Assembly: GCA_033980235.1 (NCBI GenBank)
Contig: CM067067.1
Coordinates: 16,858,739-16,922,738 of the forward strand
From: Diadema setosum
Taxonomy: Eukaryota > Echinodermata > Echinoidea > Diadematoida > Diadematidae
Length of the DNA: 64,000 bases
Reading direction: 5' to 3'
This document shows positions 48,930-61,800 of the stretch, piece after piece. The notes under the pieces were generated by a model. The model was not told the origin of the DNA, made no database searches, and saw nothing but the letters and a program-made list of their open reading frames with translations. The position numbers and the translations under genes were made by a program. The first letter of the stretch is position 1; each line of letters begins with the position of its first letter.

Positions 48930-51900
48930 GAAAGGTTTGATACTTTATTGGCAAATACGTTTGCTGACAAAAGAAAACAAACAAGTACATACATGAACGA
49001 GAACAAACACACACCAATACACCACATGCATGCTTAAAAATACAGGGAGATTGAGAAAGAGAGTGAGAGAGAGAGAGAGAGAGACGAGCATGGCTCATAA
49101 ACTTATAAGACTATGTACAGTACAGCAAAAAGGCAAAAGAAATACTGCTTCTCCAGTGCAGCTTCACTCAAGTCGGGATGTTGACAGGAACAAATAGTAC
49201 CTTTTGATGTTTTACATGTACAAGATTCATTGCCAAGAAAAAAGGGGGAAAATCAACAAAAACAACAACAAAAAGTCCATCAAATGTATACAATCACACA
49301 GGAAATGAAACAAAAAATGGATGCAACATAATACATATACACTCAACTGGAGAACCTATAACATACTCTTAACCAATTTCAAAATAGACTGGAAAAATCT
49401 TATTTGCATACCTAATTTTCATATACAATGGGGTTGTGGGTAGGGGGATAAAGAATGTGTTAAAAATATTAGAAAGCTGCTGTAATCATATTCACAATTT
49501 ACAGGCAAAACTTTTCTTTTTCTTATATATTAAACAAATTTTCTTGTACTTCAAATATATATATATATGCTTGTGTTGTCAAAGAAAATACCATGTTGAC
49601 ACACACATTATGCTACAACCTCTGAAATTACAATGTGATAAAATAGACTTTCATCAAAACACTTTTGTTTACGTCTGAGAATACAACAAATGCTATTGGT
49701 GCATAGCAACCACACATAATTACATATGAAAATATGGCTTACCAATTTATCCATTCTAAGATTAACTCATGGGCATGAATGCTATGCGATCGAAGGTATG
49801 AAACCATCGTGTAAGATATCTGCGGTGCTTTCAATGCATGATGTCCACAAAGAAAAAAAAAATACACAGAGTATCAGATTAATGATATGCTCATTCTAAT
49901 ACAACCGATACATGATTTTGCTTAGCATAATATTATGGCACTGAAAAATTGTGCATGAAAATATCACTGCCCAACTTGATTTCATCTTTTTAAGTTACTG
50001 TAACCCCCCGAGTGAATATTTTTTTTTCAAGTCTTACCAGAACACGATTGTCTGAACATTAGCACAAATTGCCCATCAAGGGGGGCCCCTGGTGGTTTTC
50101 CCCCCCAAAAAAATTACACTTTCTATTGCAGGAGAAGAGAGAGAAGCTTTTAACCCACACTGATTCCTTACAGCTTTCAACACTCGGCTCACAGAGCAAT
50201 CTACACACACACAATGATAACGTTTTTTCTGCCAAGACAAATATCTCTCTGTATGATAAATACTTTTCATCTTTCTTTCTTTTTTTTTCTCTATCTTAAC
50301 TCTTCATTGCAGCACAAAACGGAAATTTCAATAATCATAAACTTCTATTGTACATCGACTCCAAACAAAAGTAAAGTCCTTAGTCTCCAAATTGGCAACA
50401 CAATATTTCTGTACTCTACTAAGTGACCTATGAAGCACCATCCTAGTCATCAGAGTCCAATATTACCGCAAAATTAAACGAACGAAACAAAACCTTTCAG
50501 TCACAATATTTCTAAATATCCATCGCTTTTACAGATGAGATGGAAACAAAATTAATACTGGCATAGAAAAAATTCATATTTACAACACTACATGAAATTC
50601 CACTCTACAAAATTATTTCTTTTTACTAGTAAAGAAGATGCTCATTTTTAAAAACTTTACAGTGAGGTAACTAATACAAAAGTGTTCACTTTATACAAGA
50701 AAGAAACCTATCATTTCAGGCTGTGTATAAGTAGCTAATACACACCAGTAATAACAAACTGTACAAATTTGTTGACCATACAAATGAAATGAATATACAA
50801 CACGTCTAGTTTGTCTGCCATGCTCATAAGCAAATGAATATTTACAGAACATTCAACTTACCTAAGAACAAATACAACAATAAAGACATCCATTGCATGA
50901 TAAAGTGGCTATTTCATCTGCTTTCTTTTCTGCTCAGCAAATCATATTTACCAATTCTCTGCACCAAGAAAAAAAAAAGAACAAATACACTATAAGATGT
51001 CAGTTTCATACTCCAAGTGTATTTACAGATATCTACACGAAAGGGTAATATTTACATATAAATGTACAATATATACAAAATATGGAGGAATGACTTGATT
51101 GAGAACATGATTGATTGATGAATATTCAATAATGTAACTTGTCTGAGGCACTGATATATATATATTCATATATATATATATATATTTATATGTTCACGCA
51201 GAGAAAACTGCCCTACATGCCTCCTTTCAGCACTGGCAGCAGAATTACAATTTGACATGATACACACACTGTGCAACACGTGACACGCACAAATTATATG
51301 TATTTTGACAGAAATATGTACAAACAGATGTGTGCTAAAACATTAACATTTCCAATATTTGTTGTAATGGCTATGAAAATCGCAAAACATTCGCAATTCA
51401 ATTCCACGCAGAAATTTCACTCTACGCTGCCACACGGGAAAGAGTGGTAAATTGACGAAAGAGTGGCAAGGTCATAAACAAACACTGGGGGGGGGGGGGG
51501 CGTTTTGATGCTACCTGGCTGGGAGAATACCACAGCATGCTCTGATTTACATACAGTCACATCCTATGTCCAAAAACTGAGCAGGAATAACACTTTGTTA
51601 ATAAGCAACTTAGTGCTGCATGCTTTTCACACATTCTACCTGATCGGAACTCTTGGCGAACAGCAGAGCAGCCTCAGGGGCAAGGAATACATTTTCAAAC
51701 CCTGCACTAAAAACGGGTCAAATCCATGATGTTTTTGCACCTGTGTGTTTCGGACAGGTATATAATGAAAAAAAAAAGATACCTGTGATTAACTGTTCTC
51801 ATTGACAATATCCAACATCAAAAAAGCTTTTATCACTGCAATTACATGATTTTTTTTTTTCTGTTAGAAAATGAATGTACCGAGTCAAATTTGATAGAAG

Positions 51901-52729
51901 TTGAAATGCAAGTAAGCCAACGCTCTCCGAGGATACTATATAGTCCCACACCCTTTGTCCCTTAGGTTTTCATGATTTATAACCAGGTATTCAAACATTT
52001 CAGTAGAAAGATGGAAAGAACATGTACGGCTTACAATTATGAGTTGTATGATGCAGCCATAGATTGAGTAACATGATCAGATAGCACATCTGTGCTACAC
52101 AAAAAAGAGCCTCTTCCTTTAGGTCATACATTTCTTGGGGCATGGGGGGGGGGGGCGGGAGGGCTGAGGTTCCGTCAGTTTTCATTCAGGGTTAATGCAT
52201 GATAGACAGCCTTTTTCATCAAACTAATGCCAAGCGTATAATCACCAAAAACGTGATCTATTCATCTAGTAAGTCAAAATGGAAGAGGAAGCGCAAAGAC
52301 CACGGAAAGAGGAAATGAAATTTTGCGTCCACGGTTTTCCTGCAACTGAAGCACAGCAGTTGTATTTTGCCATAATGAGATTGCATGCTTACTCAACTAA
52401 TATATTCTCAGCTACTATCACCCCCATCCCCTGTAGTGAAGACATCTTATGTTCACGGTGAGGGTTGACAGACTGCAGAAGTGAAATACGGTGGTCCCTA
52501 ACACGCCTCCACAATCATGGCAACATCTTGAAAACTTCTTTATTGCTCAAATAGGAAAAAAAAAGGAGTACTATTTACTGTGGATAGACAGTAGATTCTC
52601 TTTGCTCTTTGTCTGGATAAGCAGTCAACCTCATCGTAACACGACGAGGGTCGATTCATCGTGCAGGCCCAGCGTTCTGATTCCAAGATGTCTGACATGA
52701 CATGCGGTCACGTGATGAGCGTGGCAACA
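48930..52729 (-). other. Probable 3' UTR of KMT2C/D
   Basis: An AT-rich, nearly repeat-free stretch follows the stop codon with no coding signal. The minus strand carries AATAAA at 48944-48949, near where repeat-dense intergenic sequence resumes. Other AATAAA or AATAAA-like hexamers lie closer to the stop, so the UTR may be much shorter. Two G-runs (51487-51500 and 52144-52156) interrupt it. The extent is inferred. Confidence 0.35.
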
Positions 52730-52822
52730 TCAATTCATCCACTTGCGACAGTTGGGCGCCTTGCACAGACATGGAATCTTGTTCTGGACATCCTCCAGTT
52801 CAAACTTGTAGTCGTAGGTCAG
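52730..52822 (-). CDS. KMT2C/KMT2D: KMT2C/D terminal exon: end of SET, post-SET, stop codon
   Basis: The acceptor is CACAATGCAG|CTG, phase 0. Thirty codons encode [11 protein letters not shown] and [13 protein letters not shown], then TGA at 52730. The tyrosine pair of YDY lies in the substrate channel, and the cysteines of CxC...C form the post-SET zinc site with the one in NHSC. The exon is too short to appear as an ordinary ORF; it was found by expecting the post-SET sequence. Confidence 0.96.
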   Translation of the reverse strand: MTYDYKFELEDVQNKIPCLCKAPNCRKWMN

Positions 52823-55800
52823 CTGCATTGTGGATAGGTAACATGAATGGGGATAAAGATAGTATTACAATCAAAGCATCAGACCAGGTGTGGTGTTCAT
52901 CACTGAACAGCATTGTGGTAAAGTCATCATTTATTGCAACACAAGGATGCAATACACTCACAATGACTGTACTTCCTCAGGCCAATGCTAATGGTGTAAA
53001 CTGTCTATGATATAATCATAACTCATAAACTTTGTATCAATCTGAATGTCATTTTCACCGTAACAGGCACAAACAAGACAAGTGCCAAAATGTGTCTCGC
53101 CCATTCTCGTAGAAGAAATTAATGTTTTTGAATTCCCGGAAGTTCATTGAGCCCGCCTATGCCCTTTGACCTTGTGGTGACCTTCAACTCTACAAGGGAC
53201 ATTTACCAGCCAAGTCTGGTCACAAACGGACATAGGGATCAAAAGTTATGAGCCATAATCAAAATGCACCGTAAAAACTTAAAATTGGGCCCTAAAAGTT
53301 TGTTGACCCCTGTCTGTGACCTTTGACCTTGTGATGAACTTCAACTCCCCAAGGGACATCTACCATCAAAGTTTGGTCACAAACGGACAAAGGGATCGAA
53401 AGTTATGAGCCATAATCGAAACGCGCCGTAAAAACTTTAACTTTGAGCTTTAAAAGTTTGTTTACCCCTGTCTGTGACCTTTGACCTTGTGATGACCTTC
53501 AACTCTCCAATGGACATCTACCATCTAAGTTTGGTCACAAACGGATATAGGGATCAAAAGTTATGAGCCATAATCAAAACGCGCCGTAAAAACTTAACAT
53601 TGGTCCCTAAAAGTTCGTTGACCTGTCTGTGACCTTTCACCTTGTGGTGACCTTCAACTCTCAAAGGAACATCTATCATCCAAGTTTGGTCACAAACGGA
53701 TTTACACATCAAAAGTTATGAGTTTGAGAGTGAAGTTTTTCGAGAAGTTTTGCAAGAAGTTTTCTGGAAGTTTGCCGTCACACTGGCAAAACCTTTGGGG
53801 GCATTTCATGAAGCATTTTGGTCGGATATTTTTCTGACAAACTGTTACAAGCTACTGAAACCCTTGCATCTGATTGGCTGAGAGCAATTTTGTCCAACAA
53901 CTTTGTCGGACAAAATGCTTCATGAAATGCCCCCCTCAGAACTTCAACTTTGCAGTGTTTTGCCAGTGTGCCCGCAGCTACAGAGTGAGGGAGAGCACGA
54001 CAGAAAGAGAGCGAGAAAAAAGAAAGGCACACATCCTCACCTCTTCTCCTTTCTGCAGCCTCCTGGAGGAGATAATGATGATTTTCTTCTGGTCTTTGTC
54101 AAAGTTCACCACCTCCGCCACACAGTTCGGGTTGCACGAGTGGTTGATGTACCGTGCCGGGTTGCCACTGCGCGTGGCGTCCACCACGGTGTTGTCGTCG
54201 AGCCGAAACATGTAGACGCCGCGGTTGGCTTCTTCATACTCCCGTTCGCACTTGTTGGCCACCTCGTTGCGGATAAGCGTGCCGATGTACTCAATGACCA
54301 TGGTGTGCTTCTCAATGTCGTGGGCGGCGTACAGCCCTAGGCCCTGTTTAAATATTAGACAGCCTCTTAAAGTCAGACATATCAGTGAGACACTGTTTTT
54401 CACCAATTTCCTAACCTTTCATGACTTCACTGATTTTTTTCTTTTTGGGTTTTTACTTTTATTCTAAACAAAACAGTTTCCCAATATATCATAACTTATT
54501 TAAACATATCAAGTGGCAAATCAAACATAAGTCAAAAAATAAAACCTAAGTCAGGTATCAGCCAATCAGAATTAAGTATTCAGAGAGTTAAGTTTGATAT
54601 TCTGACATATGTGTGATCTCAATCTTTATGCAACAGGGCTTTATAACATATACATCGATATAGGTTATCAATGCCTCCAGCACACTATCAATACAGCCAC
54701 AATGAAGACAAATACTACCATGCTTCCACAAATCCTGTAGATAAACTGCCTTGTGGAAGACCATCGGCTCTATTACAAGAGTTAGAGTCTAAATATGTTA
54801 AACATCCTGTGTTCCCTCATTCAAGTTGAATTACATGAGGTTCCTCTTTGATGAATCTGGAAATTGTGTCACTGGTATAACTGTACTCGCTCATAATCAA
54901 TTTTTTTCCCCCTGTTTTGGTGTCTTCTAAATCCACTTACAAAAGACAAGCTCCACATTGCAGTGGGTCCTTTCAGTAATGAAGTTCAAACACCAGTGTC
55001 CCTAAGAATAAGTGCATTTCTTTCTAATCTGTAAGAACTGACTTTCCTACTTGACAACAATTCTACGCACGATACAGCAAATGCTACAATGAGTAGTTGA
55101 AAGAAAATAAGAGTGGGTTATCTCCGCACCTGGATTTGTGAACGAGCCAAGTAGACGTTGGTCTTCCACTCCGTCTTGAGGCGCTTGTACTGCGAGGACT
55201 TGGAGTGGACAAACTGCTTGTTGTACGGCGACGCCACCTCTCCGGCCAGGGTGGTGTGGAAGGAGCGAGACGTGGTGTTGCTGGTCAGTGTGTGAGGTCT
55301 GCAAAACAGGAAACGGAAACCAGGATACAAGTATTGTAGATTTTGATGATTTTGTCTCCAAATTTGGTATCTGCACTCAGCCAAGTACAACATAATTTGG
55401 GTGTTTCAAAATCCACTGACAGTTGAGCATTGAGACTGAACTGTGGACACCAAAAGATCACCAATGTGTATGATCTCAGATCAAAGAAGTATGCAGGTGA
55501 GTATTTTTTTTTTTCACTAGCTGCACGTTGCACAAAGCATGCAAAAACATTTGCACAACACAAAATATTCCATGAGTAAAGTATTCAGGAAATACTCCAC
55601 GATGCAATCCTAAAAACTGTAACAGCAAAGCAGAAGGAAGACATTTCAAATACGTCAAGTACACTTCCGAGAGATATACAGCAGACTGGGCTTACCTCTT
55701 GAGGTGAGTCTGTCTACGCGGTTCGGCCCTGGCACAGCCCGTCGGGTTGACTGCCAGAGGCAAGTCTATGAGTGGTGAGCGGCCAAAGCGGAATGTGTAG

Positions 55801-58800
55801 TGCTGGATCAGGTCCACACCAGGAAGCTGTGGGGAGGCAAGAAAAGGGGGAGAAGGAGTCAGCCATTGGCATCACAGTTCTTCCCAGCATTACTGACCAG
55901 AAGTTTGCCAAGACAGAGTGCAAACTGTTTGGTGACCTGCTTTGGAAGATTGGTTATCCATTTCATTTTCCCTCTGCAAGCATTGATCCAACTGCTTCAC
56001 TGTCTCAAAAGCCCCCGTTAAGAAGAAGAAAAAAAAAAGGACTCTTATCCTAACACTTAAAAAAAAGCACAACTGAGTTACAAAAAGGGGCTTTGAAAGA
56101 AAATTGTCTAGTTTGTTAAACTTTGGGCTTCTTTTCATTTTCTTGGACCACTGCACTAGCGCAATGCTGCTACTCTCACAATTTCGAATTACAATTACAT
56201 CCATTACCTTGACAACACAGCAACATCCTGCAGAGTGAGCCATAGCTTCATGTGAAAGTACATGTAGTACATATCGCAAATTACGACTAGATAACGCCTT
56301 TCACGTCATGGGGTCTAAGGTAATACACCTTGTGAAGTTTGACCTGAAAGCATGAATAGCACCTCAAACTTTGGTGCCAGAACAAGATACTAACCGACTC
56401 GGTAATCCTCTGGATGGCTGGCTCTGTGAGGCCAAAGAGATCCTCCCCAGTCAGGAAGGTTGGGAAGAGTTTCAGCATGTCGGCATCTCGCCTCAGCTTG
56501 GCAATCTGCTCAAGGACCTTGTACCAAACATCTAGCAGAGAGGATTTAAACAGAATAGACACAAGTAAAAATCATGAGCTAAGCATAGATCTGCATGAAT
56601 AGAATCAATCAACACACCTTGAATATTTTAAAGCTTAAATCACTAATATCATCAGCAACCACTTACACTTTGATATTGTTAACTCTCGATGACCAAACAC
56701 TCAAATCAATATTGTTAAAACAGTAATGAAAGACACCCAAACAAGTAGGGGGCATATGCACTAGAGCATTTTTTTTTTAAAGCTGATTAACAATGTCATG
56801 ATGGTTTCAAAGTATGTTAACACACAAATGAGTCTGAGCTGTATCAAGCTGCTGTGAATTAATGTAAGAATTTAGCTTTCCCAGGTATACAAACTGGTCA
56901 CATTCAGAAATCAAAGTACCATAAAATTTTGCATAGAATACAAGAAAAGAATTCAGCACACTCAAATGACATCCACCCACGGATTGAAAAGAACCCCATC
57001 TGGAAAAGAACACAAACTTTATAGACAAAGAGTCTCAGTTCAAATGAAATTATTTCCAACTCACTCCTGGGCGTGTCAGCCTTGTAGGTGACATCCTCGT
57101 GGCCCTGTTCAATGATACGGATGCTGAACTCTGGGCGCCCATTCTGGTCCTGGATGGTGCAAGAGTAGCTGCAGCGCTTGTTGGTGTAGCGCATACTCCA
57201 GTAGAGACGGATGCTCTCATATCCGACCTGGTGAGAGAAAATGTGGAGAATGAAGATAGAAGGGACGGCCTCCAAACTACACAACTACTAGGTGCAATTT
57301 TCAGTGCTCCTCTTCGCAAGCCCTCCATACTTCTTAAAAATGGGGGAAAATATGTGGCTAATATGCACCAAGTATGCGTCAAACCATGAATCAAATTCTA
57401 CCAATTAATTGCAGGCACGGAGATGACCAAGTCCATCTTCATTAAAATCCATTTTATTGTCTCTGAGTAATTTCCATGTCCCTTAGCAGTCTTACCAGCA
57501 TGACCAACTTAAAAAGTAGTTTGAATTTTCAGCTTTATCAGTACAGGTCCAAAAATCTCTAATGATTTTTGCTACACCCACTGTGGCTTCTCCCCCCCCC
57601 CCCCCCCCCCACAAGAAATAGAGAAAAGAAGAAAAAAATAAAACATATTTGTAATTCACACATATAAATGGATGATTGTCCTGAAGTTGTCATGTTTTAA
57701 TTACCATCATGCAACAGACCTAGGAAGGAAAAGCTGATGATTCCTTTGGGTGCAAATTCATCTCTCTAAAAATAACTTGTCTCTGTGAAATATGAAACTG
57801 CTCAGCCACTGAAAGGGATCATGACTTGTGCAGGCAACTTACTGGGTAGATGGAAGTGAGAGAATGGAACAGATGCATCTGGTGAGGTAGTAGCTGGCCA
57901 AGAGACTGGAAGACAAGACTGCCGACGCGCAGGGTAAACTTTCGATCGGTCATTGTCATGATGCTGAGCACGAGAAAAAAAATTATACTAGTAAATCACA
58001 CAAATATATACAGGGAGAGTGTATAGTCACATAGACCATTCCTCCACTGTTACATGTAAGATGCATGTTCAGATGCAGCAAAATTCCAATAAAATATTTT
58101 AGTTGACTTCAAGCAGTAACGGACGATAAGAAGCTCATCTCTAAAATTTCTTCCACGGCGAGTGTGATCAGGTATGTCTTAGAGGCTGCTTTTCATTTCT
58201 TTAAAATATCTGAATTGAGTTATACATCATTTTAAAGCTTAAAGTCTACTCTTTCAGAATCTGAGCTGAGCTAAAAGTCCATGACTGGCAACATTTTGTT
58301 GAATTTGTGATGCATGGTCACATATATTCAGCTTGCAGCTATAAAACACAGACCATAATTAAGTATGTCACTTCAGTGTTCCAATGTCTGCCTCTAATGC
58401 AACTGATCCATGGCTACTTTAGTTGGCCAAATGCGGCCAGCATTGCCATGTGCATTGCTTCCTTGTGGAATATTCCCAACAGGTGCATGAGACATACCTT
58501 GCTACTTGCTTGTGCTCATCCCTGTTGATGTAGACACGGCGGTAGACCACGTGAGAATGGAGTGTACTCTCAGTAGGCTTGGAGGGCGCATGCAGAGGAC
58601 ACATCATTGTCTGTTGGAGGAATAGTTTGACAAAAAGGAAAATAAAAACAAAGAAAATGAAAGAGCACTGATTACACAAATCTTGTTAAATTAGACTGTA
58701 TATTTTCTGCAGAGAAACAGAAACTGCAGGGGTACTAAGCTTATAAATACCACTGCAGAACTCTGAGGGCTGACAAGACATATTTTGGGTGGGAAGATAT

Positions 58801-61800
58801 TTTTTCCTTTTCTGCCGTAAACATGCACAGTAACACAATTGGGGGAAAAACAGATTTCCATGAAACCTACAGTATTTTTGCCAAAAAAAAAACCAAACAA
58901 ACAAATCAAACAAAACACACCAGTACAAAAATACAAGAACATAGTTTAAATGAAATGAAATTGGAGAAACTCACACCTGAAGAATATAGTTGACATATCT
59001 GTGACAGAGCAGTTTGACGATGCACATGTTAACCTTGAAATGCTGGGGGGGGGGGTCCGAAGTCAAAGTATCCTTTCTCATGGCACAAAGGCTGCATGAT
59101 CCTTACAACTTGTGCAGCAATCACAATTTCAAAATTTCGTGGCCATCCCTTCTAAATAGGCATGTCACAAACAGTAAGCAGATGAAACAGTGTCACTGCC
59201 CAATATACCTTCAAATATATTTGTACTTATCACGTTAATGAAACCAGGAGTATGTAGATGCCTTGTGTGATCACAGAAACAAAGCGTACCAGTACCCAGT
59301 ACCAAGGTTCTGACTACATTAACGTACAGCGGCAGGTAGGCTGCCACTTGGTTATCCACCTACTGCCATGTAACAACTTGTCACTCATGCATGCATAACA
59401 GAATATCAAAATCCCTTGTCATACATCTGTTCATTGACAAACTGATAATGCAAGCAATTTAACCAAAATGACAACACACTTTTCAACTTAGTTTATCCAA
59501 GCAACATTTAAAGTACAAGGGAAACCTGTGACAGCACTTGCAAATGCATGAGTTGAAGGATTTGAAAACACACAAACCTTGTCCTTGAAGAACATGCAGT
59601 GGTCCTGGATGGCACAGTTGAAGTGGTAGACGTTGCAGCAGCGTTGCTTGTGGCAAGAGATGGTGGCGCCGAGCTTGCTGCAGTAGCAACAGTGGCAGGT
59701 CTGGCCGCGCTTGAGGGCTATCTCCACGTTCATGAGGGATCCATTCAGGGTCTCGTAGACCTCGTCTGACCACAGGGCACAGTTCAGGTGCACCCAGGAG
59801 TCTACATTCAGGTTCAACAATCTGGGGGAAAGGACATGAAAAATGGTGAAATCTACTTTCTTGATAACACAGTATTGGGTTGACTTTTGATACATTAAAT
59901 GCACGCACGGGTGCTAATAGCCAATTATTGTGTTCTTACAGCAGCATACTGGATACGTTAATGTTTGAGTCGGGACATAAAGATATCTCAAACAATGACC
60001 TTAAAAGTGACACTTGAATATATGGAAAGATGTTCTGTACCTGGCTGGTCCATTGGTTTCTCCATCTCCAAGCTCACTGCACAACACGCAGGCTCTGGCG
60101 TCTCGCAGCGAGCTACCTGGTCTCAAGGACGTGCCAAGTTTCTTGATCAGCTGTGTGAGTCAAGAGAGAAATGATAGCCATTCAGAAGGGGGTAATATAA
60201 CAGAGGGCAGTGTCAGGTATAAAGCTGTTTCCAATTGTTGAACACTTCATTTCATTTCAATAAACAATTGGCACCAACGTACAGCAAATGCATTATTACA
60301 ACATTGGTCATGACTAATCGCAACCATTTTGTAACCACAACAGCACATGTACGAGACAGTGTAAGTTTTGCAGTGGGCACAAATGGACAAAAAAGTTGCC
60401 ACAAAATGGAAAAGATGATTACTTTGCGGGATGCTTTGTCTCATTCATCATACTCGGTGTCTTGGGGGAAAAAAATTATTTCACATGGAGTGAATTACAT
60501 AAAGCATATGCCACATTCATTTTATACGTATAATATCTTACAACTGGGACAATTTTGTGAGTGGCTATTTCAGGAAATTTGACCAAAGTGAGTGAGAGAT
60601 GCACATCCCATTTCAAGAGGCAATATTTTATGGAGAAAGTAATTTTGCAAATTTCAGTGGGCTTGCAAAAATTTACAAATAAACAAAAACACTGCGAATT
60701 ATGCTGTGCAAAGAAGAAGGGGAAAAAAAATTTTAAATTCTTATAGCAGGTGCTTAGAGCACTCAAAGATGGAAGACATTATCTCTATTACTAGTGGGTG
60801 TTCATATTTTTGTAAAAGTCAGCTTGGCAAACACCTGTCGGAAATCACGTCTGTTAAACCATCCCTTCAATTTTTTCTAATGCTATTTTTTAAGACACGG
60901 TGGTCTCACAAACCTGGTCTATGTCTTGGTCACTTGGTGGACGGTATTTCTTGGCTTGAGAGAAAGATCCGTGCCAGCGTCTCCATCTGATGTTCTTCCA
61001 CTTCTTCACAAGAGGCTGCAATAAATTGGAGGAAACATCAATAAGTCAACATCTCATCACCACTGATCATCATGAGTTGCACATTTGTGTAACATGCATT
61101 TTGTCTCTACTTCCCGCCATTACAGCTAATCATTAAATGCCAAATCTGGCCAAGGTCAGTGGTTGCAAAAATAATGGTATCAGCACTCTTAACCACATTT
61201 GCCTATTCCCCAAGTCTTCCAGAGGGCACTGGCATTATAATCACCCAGAACCCATTTGTACAACTGGGTGAGACATGACAGTACAACACCATGTCCGGAG
61301 GCACTTACGACAAGCAGGATTTGAACTCAAAGTCTCAGGTTGAAAAGTCCAGGACATCCTCCACTTTGCAAGTTAAACAAGGAAAAGTAGAAATTACGCG
61401 GTGCGTAATATATGTCCCCGCCGGAAGTAGCATTTAGTAGCAAAATGTACAATATAGGTAAAAAGATGAAGGTCAAAGGTCAAAGAAGTCAAAGGTCAAA
61501 ATTCTGTGTAGAAGTTTCGAAGCCCTCACCTAGTGCCATCATATAAAGCAAACGGAATCAAAATTGGGTTAGAAATGGCGAAGGAGTAGCATTTTGAAGC
61601 AAAATGTACAATATAGGTCAAAGGTCAAGGTCAAAGGTCACAACTGAAATTCTGTATAGAAGTTTCAAAGCTCCCATGTAGTGCTATCATATAAAGCAAA
61701 CAGAATCAAAATCGGGTTAGAAATGGCGAAGGAGTAGCATTTTGAACATTTTGATCACACACGGACGCACACACGGACGGACGGACGGACACACGGACGG

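Noticed and set aside
53150..53745. Regular repeats that could suggest a CRISPR-like array
   Set aside because: Units of 156 bp are similar throughout with no unique spacers, in an animal intron; an ordinary tandem repeat.
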